From NCBI GenBank assembly GCA_014802535.1, contig JAAVCC010000003.1, positions 440,939 through 474,354 on the forward strand: DNA of 33,416 nt, given 5' to 3'. This DNA comes from Bacteroides sp. (GTDB taxonomy: Bacteria > Bacteroidota > Bacteroidia > Bacteroidales > Muribaculaceae). The stretch's first letter is position 1, and each line of letters opens with the position of its first letter. Below the pieces are notes generated by a model. That model was given only the letters and a program-made list of their open reading frames with translations. It did no database searches and was not told where the DNA came from. The translations under genes and the position numbers were made by a program. Positions 1 to 8,158 of this stretch are shown one piece after another.

Positions 1-827
1 TGCCCCTCGAAGATGGTAACTGCAATCGAAATTGCAAACAGCAGCCATCCGACAAAAAGTGGTGTCAAAAACCACGGCGTCGCTTTTTTAGGTCCACCAT
101 CGGTCTCTTCTATAATTATAGACGGTTTTCCGAATCGTTTGTCGTTATTGATTAGATCGGGAACCATTACCGGGGCAAACGTTGCTTGGGCTGATGTTAT
201 TTTTTTATCAATTCCGCTTCCGAGAGCAAGGTCAATACCAAACTGATACCACGGATAATTGCGATGGTAATAAGTCATCAAACTTCTGAATGTCTCGTCT
301 TTACCAAATTGGTCGGGCCAAGCGGTGGCGATTGAATCACCGGATGCCCTCTGAATTATTTCAAGAGGACGCGTCGAGCAGTTGTCATAAACATAGTTAT
401 AGTGATAGACTCGATTTTCGGGTTTAAGATTTTCAGTTATTAATGAGATAACGGTTTCAATCTGCTCTGACGTTAGTTTGACCGGAATTTCAATAATACC
501 GCGACCTTCATATCTGTATTGATTGATAAACAAGTTGGTTGGAGCCGCTGCGGCTTGGTAGTCGGTTTCTCCCTTTGTAAACCGATAGGCAAAATTTGGA
601 GTGTTAAAATCAAACACGCCCCAGTTTACGATAAAATCACCGTATGCCGGATGATTAATGCGAAGTGCGGCATGACCTTCCAATTCGTATATTTCAGACC
701 CGGGGGAACATATCAAAAGTGATACGTTCGCTTCAGTGATGGAATCGGCATGATTAACCTCGGCTTTAGCCAATATGCTTGCCAAAACCAATGAAAAAAA
801 TATAATTGTGAGTCTAAAAATATTCAT
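1..827 (-). CDS. lnb: Lnb-type lipoprotein N-acyltransferase (DUF4105), partial at left edge
   Basis: The reading frame is open from an ATG at 827 to the window edge (275 codons), so only the N-terminal part is visible. It starts with a signal peptide or anchor (about residues 1-22). A periplasmic domain follows with the two landmarks of the DUF4105/Lnb family: EGHAALRI (His52) and YDNCSTR (Cys150). The last visible residues, from PWFLTPLFVGWLL on, begin a membrane segment, which fits the family layout of a periplasmic domain followed by several C-terminal helices. Known role of the family: adding the third acyl chain to the N-terminal cysteine of lipoproteins in Bacteroides. His and Cys are the likely catalytic pair. 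This matters here because the starch locus encodes several lipoproteins. The gene diverges from plsC. The domain assignment is confident; the symbol rests on family knowledge. Confidence 0.8.
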   Translation of the reverse strand, partial: MNIFRLTIIFFSLVLASILAKAEVNHADSITEANVSLLICSPGSEIYELEGHAALRINHPAYGDFIVNWGVFDFNTPNFAYRFTKGETDYQAAAAPTNLFINQYRYEGRGIIEIPVKLTSEQIETVISLITENLKPENRVYHYNYVYDNCSTRPLEIIQRASGDSIATAWPDQFGKDETFRSLMTYYHRNYPWYQFGIDLALGSGIDKKITSAQATFAPVMVPDLINNDKRFGKPSIIIEETDGGPKKATPWFLTPLFVGWLLFAISIAVTIFEG

Positions 828-844
828 TTTTGTAATTTGCTCTG

Positions 845-852
845 CAAAAATA
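845..852 (-). promoter_or_regulatory. Bacteroidetes -7 box for the lnb gene
   Basis: Read on the minus strand, this is TATTTTTG, a full match to the TAnnTTTG -7 element, 17 bp upstream of the ATG at 827. No clear TTTG -33 box sits at the usual distance, so only the -7 half is supported. Confidence 0.5.
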
Positions 853-875
853 CGAAAATTTCCCGTTTTTTTGTC

Positions 876-883
876 TAATTTTG
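876..883 (+). promoter_or_regulatory. Bacteroidetes -7 box for the plsC operon
   Basis: TAATTTTG matches TAnnTTTG and lies 21 bp before the plsC ATG at 905. It is back to back with the divergent lnb -7 box. The -33 element is not convincing. Confidence 0.45.
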
Positions 884-904
884 TGGAATATTAGCATTTG
901 AATT

Positions 905-1633
905 ATGATTGTACTTTACCGAATTTATCAAATTTGTTTTGCGCTGCCTGTTTTGATTGTGTTGACAATCATCACAGCTTTGATAACTGCTGCCGGTTCA
1001 ATCTTTATCAACGGACGTTGGTGGGGCTACTATCCGGCTCATTATTGGGCAAAAATGTGGTGTATTCTCATGTTTGTTCGTGTAAAAGTAACGGGTCGCG
1101 AAAACATCACTAAAGGTAGGTCATACGTTTTTATAGCCAACCATCAGGGAGCCTACGATATTTTCTCGATATACGGTTATCTCAATCATAATTTCAAATG
1201 GATGATGAAAGTAGGATTAAGACGCATTCCGTTTGTCGGATATGCGTGTCAAAAAGCAGGTCATATATTTGTAGACAGTTCATCTTCGGCGGCTCTTCTT
1301 CATACACTTCATGGAGCTGAAAATTGCTTGAAAGAGGGTGATTCTCTTGTTATTTTCCCTGAAGGTTCACGCACGTTTACCGGCAAAATGGGACGTTTCA
1401 AACGAGGAGCCTATCAGCTTGCACGCGAGTTTTGTCTTCAACTTGTACCGGTGACAATCGACGGCGCATTCCACATCTTGCCGCGTACAAAATTGCTTCC
1501 GCGATATGGAACTGTCAAGCTTACTATTCATAAACCGGTAGATCCGCCGCAACCCGACCAAGATCTTCAACCTGTTATGAAAGAAACATTTGCAATTATT
1601 GAGTCGGGTTTGCCTCAACGTTTTCGTTCTTGA
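905..1633 (+). CDS. plsC: 1-acyl-sn-glycerol-3-phosphate acyltransferase (PlsC)
   Basis: A 242-aa membrane-associated acyltransferase that converts lysophosphatidic acid to phosphatidic acid in phospholipid synthesis. It has the family's catalytic block NHxxxxD at residues 79-85 (NHQGAYD) and the substrate-binding block FPEGSRT at 151-157. A hydrophobic N-terminal segment (about 8-35) should anchor it in the inner membrane. Length is normal for the family. It is the first gene of a plus-strand run, with rsgA 30 bp downstream, so the two are probably co-transcribed. A longer alternative frame starting at 898 is a shadow. Confidence 0.9.
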   Translation: MIVLYRIYQICFALPVLIVLTIITALITAAGSIFINGRWWGYYPAHYWAKMWCILMFVRVKVTGRENITKGRSYVFIANHQGAYDIFSIYGYLNHNFKWMMKVGLRRIPFVGYACQKAGHIFVDSSSSAALLHTLHGAENCLKEGDSLVIFPEGSRTFTGKMGRFKRGAYQLAREFCLQLVPVTIDGAFHILPRTKLLPRYGTVKLTIHKPVDPPQPDQDLQPVMKETFAIIESGLPQRFRS

Positions 1634-1663
1634 AAGCGTTGTATGTTTTAAATTGATATTTCA

Positions 1664-2608
1664 ATGGAAGCACTCGTTATTCGAAATACCGGAAGCTGGT
1701 ATGTTGCTCTCGATCAATCTACCGGCAAGGAAATTAATTGCAAGATTAAGGGTAATTTTCGTCTGAAGGGAATACGTACAACTAATCCCGTAGCGGTCGG
1801 AGATGTCGTTGATGTAACTGTTAACAGTGATGGTACAGGTTTTATCACAGCCATTCATCCGCGACGAAATTACATTATACGTCGAGCAAGTAATTTGTCA
1901 AAAGAATCTCATATACTTGCCACAAATCTTGATTATGCCGTGCTTGTGGCTACGCTTGCACATCCCACAACATCAACCACTTTTATTGATCGATTTCTTG
2001 CGACTGCCGAGGCTTATCGTGTTGAGGCGATATTGGTAATTAATAAAATTGATATGTTGACCGAACCCGAAGATCGTGAATTGCTTGAGGCTGTATGCTA
2101 TCTCTATCGATCGATTGGATATAAGGTGATTACGCTTTCGGCAAAAACGGGCGAGGGCGTTGACGCTTTAAAAGATGCGATACAAGGTAAAATTTCGCTG
2201 TTTTCCGGCAATTCGGGTGTCGGTAAATCATCGTTGATTAATACGTTGATACCGGGTCTTGACCTCAAAACAGCTGAAATTTCTGATATTCACGACACCG
2301 GCATGCACACCACAACTTTTTCAGAAATGTTCAGGCTTCCGGGCGACAGTGGTGGATGGATAATAGACACTCCCGGAGTCCGAGGTTTCGGAACAATCGA
2401 AATGACACGTCAGGAAGTTTCTCACTATTTTCCCGAGATCTTTGAAACCGGGAGAGATTGCCGATTTGGCGACTGCACTCACACGGGTGAACCGGGATGT
2501 GCTGTCCGTCAGGCTCTTGAAGAAAATCTGATTGCCCAATCTCGATTTAACTCCTATCTCAGTATTCTCGATGATATCGACCCCGATAAGTATCGCAAAG
2601 GATATTGA
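1664..2608 (+). CDS. rsgA: Ribosome small subunit-dependent GTPase A (RsgA)
   Basis: A 314-aa circularly permuted GTPase that assists late 30S subunit maturation. An OB-fold-like N-terminus (about 1-70) comes first. The G-motifs then appear in permuted order: G4 NKID (127-130), G5 LSAKTG (158-163), G1 GNSGVGKS (182-189) and G3 DTPG (235-238). The C-terminal zinc-binding knuckle has Cys266, Cys271, His273 and Cys279. All hallmark residues are present and the length is typical. It lies 30 bp after plsC. Confidence 0.95.
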   Translation: MEALVIRNTGSWYVALDQSTGKEINCKIKGNFRLKGIRTTNPVAVGDVVDVTVNSDGTGFITAIHPRRNYIIRRASNLSKESHILATNLDYAVLVATLAHPTTSTTFIDRFLATAEAYRVEAILVINKIDMLTEPEDRELLEAVCYLYRSIGYKVITLSAKTGEGVDALKDAIQGKISLFSGNSGVGKSSLINTLIPGLDLKTAEISDIHDTGMHTTTFSEMFRLPGDSGGWIIDTPGVRGFGTIEMTRQEVSHYFPEIFETGRDCRFGDCTHTGEPGCAVRQALEENLIAQSRFNSYLSILDDIDPDKYRKGY

Positions 2609-2660
2609 TAAATTTTAGGTAATATTTTAATTATATTTTTCCTTATATAGTGATTTTCAT

Positions 2661-2668
2661 TATCTTTG
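2661..2668 (+). promoter_or_regulatory. -7 box of an aroE promoter
   Basis: TATCTTTG matches TAnnTTTG exactly and lies 24 bp before the ATG at 2693. A TTTT at 2637-2640 is a poor -33 match at the right distance (20 bp). This box overlaps the upstream in-frame TTG at 2666, which argues against that TTG as the aroE start. Confidence 0.55.
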
Positions 2669-2692
2669 CAGTTGAAAATCAGTTATAATAAA

Positions 2693-3451
2693 ATGGAATT
2701 TGGTAAAAAAAAGATATATGGCTTAATTGGTTATCCTTTAGGTCATTCGTTCTCTAAAAACTATTTTAATACAAAGTTTGAAGGGGAGGGAATTGATGCG
2801 GCTTACATTAATTTTGAGATTGATTCGGTCGATAAACTTCGTGATATCTTGAAAAAATATCCCAACTTGTCAGGTTTGAACGTTACAATCCCTTATAAAG
2901 AAAAGGTGATGCCGTTGCTTGATGACATAGACCCGATCGCCGCTAAAATCGGTGCCGTAAATGTTATCAAAATTATCCCTGAAAAATCGGGCAAAAAGCG
3001 ACTTGTCGGATATAACAGCGATATTGTCGGTTTTTCTGATTCTATCGCTCCACTGCTTGGCGAGTGTCACAAGGAGGCTCTTATTCTTGGCACCGGGGGA
3101 GCGTCAAAAGCTATATATACCGGACTTCTCAACCTCGGTTTAAAGCCGACCTATGTGTCGAGAACTCCTCGTAATGGCGTGATTACGTATAACGATTTGA
3201 CGCCCGAAGTTATGGAACGTAATAAAGTTATTGTAAACACCACTCCTGTCGGAATGTATCCTCATGTTGATGAGGCTCCGGCAATTCCCTACGATTTGAT
3301 TACACCCGATCATATCTGTTACGACCTTATATATAATCCTGATACAACTGAGTTTATGCGTCGTTCGGCTATGCATGGCGCAAAAACAGTTAATGGGTTG
3401 GAAATGCTCCTTCTTCAAGCATTTGAATCATGGAATATTTGGCATAAATAA
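2693..3451 (+). CDS. aroE: Shikimate dehydrogenase (AroE)
   Basis: A 252-aa cytoplasmic enzyme that reduces 3-dehydroshikimate to shikimate with NADPH in the chorismate pathway. Visible motifs, numbered from the ATG at 2693: shikimate-binding GYPLGHSFSK (13-22), NVTIPYK with the catalytic Lys69, GAVN with Asn90, YNSD with Asp110, the nucleotide-binding loop GTGGASKA (133-140), NTTPVGM, and the C-terminal NGLEMLLLQA. The ATG at 2693 is preferred over the upstream TTG at 2666 because a good -7 promoter box covers that TTG and homologues begin close to the KxYGLIG segment. It is followed 22 bp later by the transporter gene. Confidence 0.93.
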   Translation: MEFGKKKIYGLIGYPLGHSFSKNYFNTKFEGEGIDAAYINFEIDSVDKLRDILKKYPNLSGLNVTIPYKEKVMPLLDDIDPIAAKIGAVNVIKIIPEKSGKKRLVGYNSDIVGFSDSIAPLLGECHKEALILGTGGASKAIYTGLLNLGLKPTYVSRTPRNGVITYNDLTPEVMERNKVIVNTTPVGMYPHVDEAPAIPYDLITPDHICYDLIYNPDTTEFMRRSAMHGAKTVNGLEMLLLQAFESWNIWHK

Positions 3452-3473
3452 ATCAATCAAACTCATTCATATA

Positions 3474-4469
3474 ATGTCTACTGAAAAAACTTCTGCTCCA
3501 AAACAAAATTTTATCGGAGCCTTACCAAGCAAGATTGTTTATATCGTTGCGATATTTTTTATGTTGATGCCCTGGGATAAAATCGGGTTGTCTTCATTGG
3601 CTATCAGTCCGGCTATTGCTCTTTTTGCCGGTCTTGTTTTTGCGTTTTTCTTTACGATGCCTAATGCATCATTCAACAAAAAGGCATCAAAAAAGCTTCT
3701 TCAAATCTCGGTTGTCGGTCTTGGCTTCGGAATGAACGTAACTGAATCACTTCGCTCGGGTGCCGAGGGTATGGCGTTTACCGTTGTTTCAGTTGTCGGT
3801 GTAATGATTTTTGGGGTGTTGATTGGTTACTGGATGCACCTTGACCGCAAAACATCTTACCTTATTTCATCGGGTACTGCAATCTGTGGTGGTAGCGCAA
3901 TCGCGGCTGTAGGTCCGGTTTTGAAAGCAAATGAAAACGAGATGGCAGTGTCGCTTGGCGTTATCTTCATCCTTAATGCTATCGCATTGTTCATTTTCCC
4001 GCCGATAGGCCACTATTTTGATATGTCTCAAAATCAGTTTGGCACATGGGCTGCAATCGCCATCCATGATACATCATCGGTTGTAGGTGCAGGTGACGCA
4101 TACGGTACTGAGGCTTGCCAGATCGCGACTCTTATCAAGTGTACTCGTGCGCTTTGGATTATTCCCCTTGCATTCGTCACAATGTTTATCTTCCGCGAGA
4201 AATCAAGCAAGATCTCAATTCCTTGGTTTATTCTTTTCTTTGTTCTTGCAATGATTGTCAATACCTATTGCGGTTTGCCTGCGGTTCTCTCTCAAACGCT
4301 TGTTTATATTGCTAAGAAATTACTAATTGTCACTCTATTCTTTATCGGTGCAAGTCTATCGATAGGCATGATCAAACAAGTTGGTGTTAAACCGTTGATA
4401 CTCGCTATCTTGCTTTGGATTATCATTGGCGTGTCAAGCCTTGTGGTCGTACTGAATACTGTAGATTAA
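3474..4469 (+). CDS. YeiH/UPF0324 family putative sulfate exporter
   Basis: A 331-aa polytopic inner-membrane protein of the conserved YeiH (UPF0324) family, usually annotated as a putative sulfate exporter; the substrate is unproven. The family signatures are present: GLGFGMN, SSGTAICGGSAIAAV and AIHDTSSVVGAG in the central helices, plus about ten hydrophobic segments. The ATG at 3474 (MSTEKTSAPK) is chosen because the frame upstream overlaps the end of aroE. The gene sits between aroE and comEC, so it is probably in the same transcript. Confidence 0.85.
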   Translation: MSTEKTSAPKQNFIGALPSKIVYIVAIFFMLMPWDKIGLSSLAISPAIALFAGLVFAFFFTMPNASFNKKASKKLLQISVVGLGFGMNVTESLRSGAEGMAFTVVSVVGVMIFGVLIGYWMHLDRKTSYLISSGTAICGGSAIAAVGPVLKANENEMAVSLGVIFILNAIALFIFPPIGHYFDMSQNQFGTWAAIAIHDTSSVVGAGDAYGTEACQIATLIKCTRALWIIPLAFVTMFIFREKSSKISIPWFILFFVLAMIVNTYCGLPAVLSQTLVYIAKKLLIVTLFFIGASLSIGMIKQVGVKPLILAILLWIIIGVSSLVVVLNTVD

Positions 4470-4488
4470 CCTTTTAATTCTGACGGTT

Positions 4489-6501
4489 TTGAAACCGCCT
4501 TTCTCCTACGTACCCCTGTTGCCGGTGTTTGTTGCGCTGGTAGCAGGGGTGCTGCTTGCTTTGTTGCCTTTCGGAATTTATGTGGGATGTATAATCTTGG
4601 TGGCGGCAATCGTTCTTTTACTGTTGCGCCAAACCGTTTTGTCAACTCTCGTGATGACTATGGCACTCGGGTGGGCTGTGATGTTCATTTTGCTCCCTCG
4701 ATATGTTGATGAGATTGTTAAGTCAAGTGATAGTCGCCAATTTCAACTCATCGCAACTGTCAATAGCGTTGCTGAAACTCAGTCGGGGCGGCGACTCAAT
4801 ATCACTGTTGACAAAATTGCTGCTGATACGGCGAATGCACTTGAATCTATACGCCGGTTTGATATGATTCTCTATGTCGGATCGCTCTTCCCCGAAATAG
4901 CACCCGGCGATATCATAAGTTGCAAATCGCTATTTTTCGACCGAAATCGCCCGTCTGACTTGCCTGACATAGAACCTTTATTCCGGGAAATTACACGTCC
5001 GACTGCGTTTTCAGATGAAGCTGATGTTGCGGTAATTGGACAGTCTCGCTCGTTGAGGTTTAAACTGCTGAAAGTTAGAGATTGGCTGGTTGATCGATTA
5101 TATATCGGCTCTTTATCGCCATCGACATCAAATTTACTTGCCGCTGTTTTGCTTGGCGATAGTGCGATGATTGATGCTTATCGTCGGGAATCTTTCTCGG
5201 CATCGGGATTAGCACATCTACTTGCATTGAGTGGTGCCCATGTAGCTGTTATTGTGATGATACTCAGTGTGGTAATTCTTCCTCTGCGACTGATGAGACG
5301 TGGGGCTACATCTTATGTAGTGCTGATTGTTTTATTGTGGATTTATGCATTGATGACCGGATTGTCGGTGTCGGTGGTTAGAGCTGTAATAATGGCGACA
5401 TTTGTTGCAGGTGCATATATTTTAAACAGTCGTCAATCATCGTTGAATTCGTTGTTTGCGGCAGCCATTTTGATACTCGTTTTCAATCCGTCGGCACTGT
5501 TTGAAGTCAGTTTCCAGCTGTCATTCCTTGCTGCCGGCTCAATATTGCTGTTATTGAACGGCTTTATGTCGTTTGCCGGACGTAATCATTTTATTATTGT
5601 AATTCTTAAATATGTAGGCTTGCCTGTGGCGGCAATGGCTGGAACGTGGGCATTGTCGGTCTATTACTTCGGTACTTTTCCGTTGCTATTCCTTGTATCG
5701 TCTATTCCTGCATCATTGATTATGACAGTGATGTTGATGCTTGGTTCGGCATATCTGTTTCTTATGGTGTTGGGAGTAAATTTCACGCTGTTGGCATGGC
5801 TTTTGAATCTGTTAGACCGACTGTTAACGTGGATTATCGACATAACCACTGTACCATCATGGAGTGTAGTTGACAATATATATTTACCTCCTGTCGCTGT
5901 CTTTCTGTTCATCCTTGTTCCGGTCGCACTTGTCGGCTTTTTCTGGCGACGCCGATTGGTGTGGGCAATTGCGACGATTGCATTGATTTTATCAGGCGTT
6001 GTAGTTACACGATTCTCAACGATTCCTACCGGTTCTGAACTCTATGTTACGTCAGATAAAAATCATACCAACATTATAGCTCGTCACGATAATCAAATCT
6101 GCCTGCTCACAACTGCTAATCAAAATCAGCTACCCTCTCTCGTCAAAGAATGTTCGAGGAAATATAAAAAGTATATGAGCCGTCGTCGATGTTCCCGGCT
6201 TGTCGGAAGTTCCATAAATACTTCACCCTCAATCTTGCACTGGAATGACGTTACAATAGCAATCGTCACCGACAATCTGTCATCCACGGTAACAGCTACA
6301 AATGTCGATTACATCCTCGTTTGCCGTGGCTTCCGAGGCGACATCCTCTCACTCGTTGAAGAACTTTCTCCAAATGCCACCGTCATTCTTAGTAATGACC
6401 TAAACCGTCGCCGTCACGACCGCTACCTCCAAGAACTAACATCAGCATCTGTCCCCGTCCACTCAATCCGTCAGGACGGCAGCTTCAAGTTGGCAGAATA
6501 A
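4489..6501 (+). CDS. ComEC/Rec2-family membrane protein
   Basis: A 670-aa polytopic membrane protein related to the ComEC DNA-uptake channel. After two to three N-terminal helices there is a periplasmic DUF4131-like region (about 80-175). The Competence domain follows, with the signature LAHLLALSGAHVAVI (241-255) and many helices to about residue 515. The C-terminal 150 residues hold the place of the metallo-beta-lactamase domain, but no HxHxDH motif is visible. The frame has no ATG near its beginning; TTG at 4489 is the best start, since the frame is closed by a stop at 4462 and the protein begins with a typical first helix. It lies 19 bp after the transporter. Confidence 0.85.
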   Translation: MKPPFSYVPLLPVFVALVAGVLLALLPFGIYVGCIILVAAIVLLLLRQTVLSTLVMTMALGWAVMFILLPRYVDEIVKSSDSRQFQLIATVNSVAETQSGRRLNITVDKIAADTANALESIRRFDMILYVGSLFPEIAPGDIISCKSLFFDRNRPSDLPDIEPLFREITRPTAFSDEADVAVIGQSRSLRFKLLKVRDWLVDRLYIGSLSPSTSNLLAAVLLGDSAMIDAYRRESFSASGLAHLLALSGAHVAVIVMILSVVILPLRLMRRGATSYVVLIVLLWIYALMTGLSVSVVRAVIMATFVAGAYILNSRQSSLNSLFAAAILILVFNPSALFEVSFQLSFLAAGSILLLLNGFMSFAGRNHFIIVILKYVGLPVAAMAGTWALSVYYFGTFPLLFLVSSIPASLIMTVMLMLGSAYLFLMVLGVNFTLLAWLLNLLDRLLTWIIDITTVPSWSVVDNIYLPPVAVFLFILVPVALVGFFWRRRLVWAIATIALILSGVVVTRFSTIPTGSELYVTSDKNHTNIIARHDNQICLLTTANQNQLPSLVKECSRKYKKYMSRRRCSRLVGSSINTSPSILHWNDVTIAIVTDNLSSTVTATNVDYILVCRGFRGDILSLVEELSPNATVILSNDLNRRRHDRYLQELTSASVPVHSIRQDGSFKLAE

Positions 6502-6944
6502 ACGTTTTACATTATAATTAGAATTTTAATATTATCAGTTTAGCTAACATGGCTTTCCCCTTTAATTTTGATTTCATCTCAATTGCGACTAAGGGGGACG
6601 TTTAGATGAGGAACTTATGCATATTGCTTTAGGACATGAGATGCACAATTGAGATATTTTTAAGACGATTAGGTTGTCAATTATATAAATTTGTGCTGTA
6701 ATTAGGTTAGGATTTTTTCTTTAACGGTTTTTAACAGTATGTTAATTCGTAAGTTTTGGGTTAAAAATTCATTAAAATATTCCATGACATGAAAACGAGT
6801 TGTGACAGAATTTAAATTTCCCCATTATTTATAATAGGATGTTATGAGAAATAAAATGCTTAAAAAAAGAAATAATATTAAATTCTTGACTCTGTTATTT
6901 GTTATTTATTCAAATACTTAGTGGTTTTAGCTCCATGAAATTAT
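6502..6944. other. Gene-free AT-rich stretch with one inverted repeat
   Basis: No credible gene is seen. An exact 10-bp inverted repeat (ATCTCAATTG at 6576-6585, CAATTGAGAT at 6646-6655) encloses about 60 bp. A 25-codon frame at 6844-6921 encodes a signal-peptide-like stub with no continuation. A TAAATTTG -7-like box is at 6686-6693 without a matching -33. Confidence 0.5.
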
Positions 6945-6975
6945 TTTGCAGGGAAAAAAATAATATGTAATTTTG
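6945..6975 (+). promoter_or_regulatory. Strong Bacteroidetes promoter for the structured RNA
   Basis: TTTG (6945-6948), 19 bp spacer, TAATTTTG (6968-6975). Both boxes match the consensus exactly. It predicts a transcript starting around 6980-6985, just before the hairpin CGAGTT/AACTCG (6982-6998). Confidence 0.75.
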
Positions 6976-6981
6976 CAGTGT

Positions 6982-7217
6982 CGAGTTAAATAAACTCGTT
7001 GACATATGATCGTATTACACGAAAGTGTCTTACTGATTCTCGCCGATAAAAGTGTGGTAACTTTAGATAACGAGATGAAAGTGGACACTCTTCGCGTCAT
7101 AGTATTACTATGGCGGAAGGGTTAGCCATATCTCATTGTTATCAAGGTACAGCCACACACCTTATCGGCAATGAGGTATCAGCGGCTCTTCCGCTTTTGT
7201 GTAGTATTCTGATAGTG
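6982..7217 (+). ncRNA. Long rod-shaped structured RNA, 6S-like candidate
   Basis: The stretch downstream of a strong promoter has no reading frame but folds by eye into one long imperfect rod. Pairs found: 7016-7025 with 7194-7203 (10 bp, one G-U), 7033-7037 with 7178-7182, 7039-7041 with 7173-7175, 7042-7049 with 7162-7169 (8 bp), 7052-7057 with 7153-7158, 7066-7071 with 7138-7143, and 7072-7076 with 7130-7134. An apical hairpin pairs 7090-7102 with 7108-7119. The 3' side of the first large internal loop forms a small hairpin (GCGG/CCGC, 7182-7194). Closing stem, open bubble with a 3' side hairpin and long terminal arm at about 190 nt is the shape of 6S RNA. That identity is inference; a different regulatory RNA is possible. 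No SRP, tmRNA or RNase P signature was seen. Confidence 0.55.
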
Positions 7218-7229
7218 AAATTATATTTG
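7196..7229 (+). promoter_or_regulatory. Promoter for the 7289 operon
   Basis: TTTG at 7196-7199, 22 bp spacer, TATATTTG at 7222-7229 (full -7 match). It overlaps the 3' end of the structured RNA and would give a leader of about 50 nt before the ATG at 7289. The spacer is slightly long, so confidence is moderate. Confidence 0.5.
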
Positions 7230-7288
7230 AATCATGAGTAGAGCCGGGATTCGCTTTAATAAACGATTAAAATTAACAAAAATTTATT

Positions 7289-8095
7289 ATGAACAAAGGC
7301 TTTGCTGACTACATTGTAGTCTCTGCGTTGGAATTAGACAGAGAGCTACAGCGTGAATTTGATGGTGTTGAAGCACCTCTTTTTACCGAAAAATATCGAG
7401 AATGGCTTAAAGCTTCTCGAAAATTAGTTGATGGTTCCATTGTAAATTATATGCGTTGGCTTAATAAGGCTGATGCGTGGATTCTTGAATATGACAATGA
7501 TTTTTGGACTCTGTTGGCAAAAGCATGGAAAGTGTCTGATTTTGAAACTGTCAAAAAACTTTGTGCCAAATATGAAGAAACTCTTTTGAAAGAAAAAGCT
7601 AAAGCTGAAAAAGATGCAGAATATGGTGAATCAGTTAAAGAGATTGGTAATTGGATAAGCGTTTTTCGATCATATCGAGATTTTATTGGAGAACAAATTG
7701 AAAATGTTGAGATCGAAAAGCAAATGCAAGCAGCATTAATTGAATCTTCTCGTAAAACGGCAGATCACCTACTATTGGACAAACAATTTGTTCGTTGGGG
7801 TATAACTCAAGGTATTGCAGAGGATACAATGGAATCGTATGTGAGCTACATCAAACGAGCTAATCGTGATTTGTTTTGTAAAACAGGACATGATATTTTT
7901 CATGAATATCTTCCTGTATATATTAAAACAAAAAATCAAGCTAAAACTGATGAAATGTTCGGTGCGATAGAGTCTAAACTAACAGAGCGTATAGACAATA
8001 TCGATGAGACCGAAATGCCAATTGCAAGTCTAAAAAATGCTCGTAGTGCTATTCGTAGATACAATGAATTTATCCATGTAATATTGCGACGATAA
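7289..8095 (+). CDS. Uncharacterised protein of two tandem helical modules (core-binding-like)
   Basis: A 268-aa soluble, highly charged, probably all-helical protein; no family recognised with confidence. It consists of two similar modules, about residues 31-135 and 162-265. In each, a segment like VNYMRWLNKADAWI (52-65) or ESYVSYIKRANRDL (182-195) comes early. A matching segment ends the module: IGNWISVFRSYRDFI (119-133) or LKNARSAIRRYNEFI (248-262). The early segments resemble the SAM-like DNA-binding domain found before the catalytic domain of tyrosine recombinases, but no catalytic R-H-R-Y domain is present. There is no signal peptide, so the protein is cytoplasmic and may bind nucleic acid (inference). 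It is first in an AT-rich three-gene group. Confidence 0.7.
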   Translation: MNKGFADYIVVSALELDRELQREFDGVEAPLFTEKYREWLKASRKLVDGSIVNYMRWLNKADAWILEYDNDFWTLLAKAWKVSDFETVKKLCAKYEETLLKEKAKAEKDAEYGESVKEIGNWISVFRSYRDFIGEQIENVEIEKQMQAALIESSRKTADHLLLDKQFVRWGITQGIAEDTMESYVSYIKRANRDLFCKTGHDIFHEYLPVYIKTKNQAKTDEMFGAIESKLTERIDNIDETEMPIASLKNARSAIRRYNEFIHVILRR

Positions 8096-8158
8096 GTTGT
8101 AATATTACAAAGTATATTTATTCTTTACACTATTAATTTAATTAAACACTATAATTAT

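Noticed and set aside
13-722. Plus-strand frames opposite the left-edge gene
   Set aside because: They are shadows of the minus-strand Lnb gene, which has the conserved motifs.
2666-2692. Upstream TTG start for aroE
   Set aside because: It lies inside an exact -7 promoter box; the ATG at 2693 fits the family N-terminus.
6844-6921. 25-codon frame starting MRNKMLKKRNN with a hydrophobic stretch
   Set aside because: It looks like a signal peptide but stops at once, has no continuation in other frames and no clear promoter; too short to call.
7289-8095. Integrase gene
   Set aside because: Only core-binding-like segments are visible; the catalytic domain with R-H-R-Y residues is absent.
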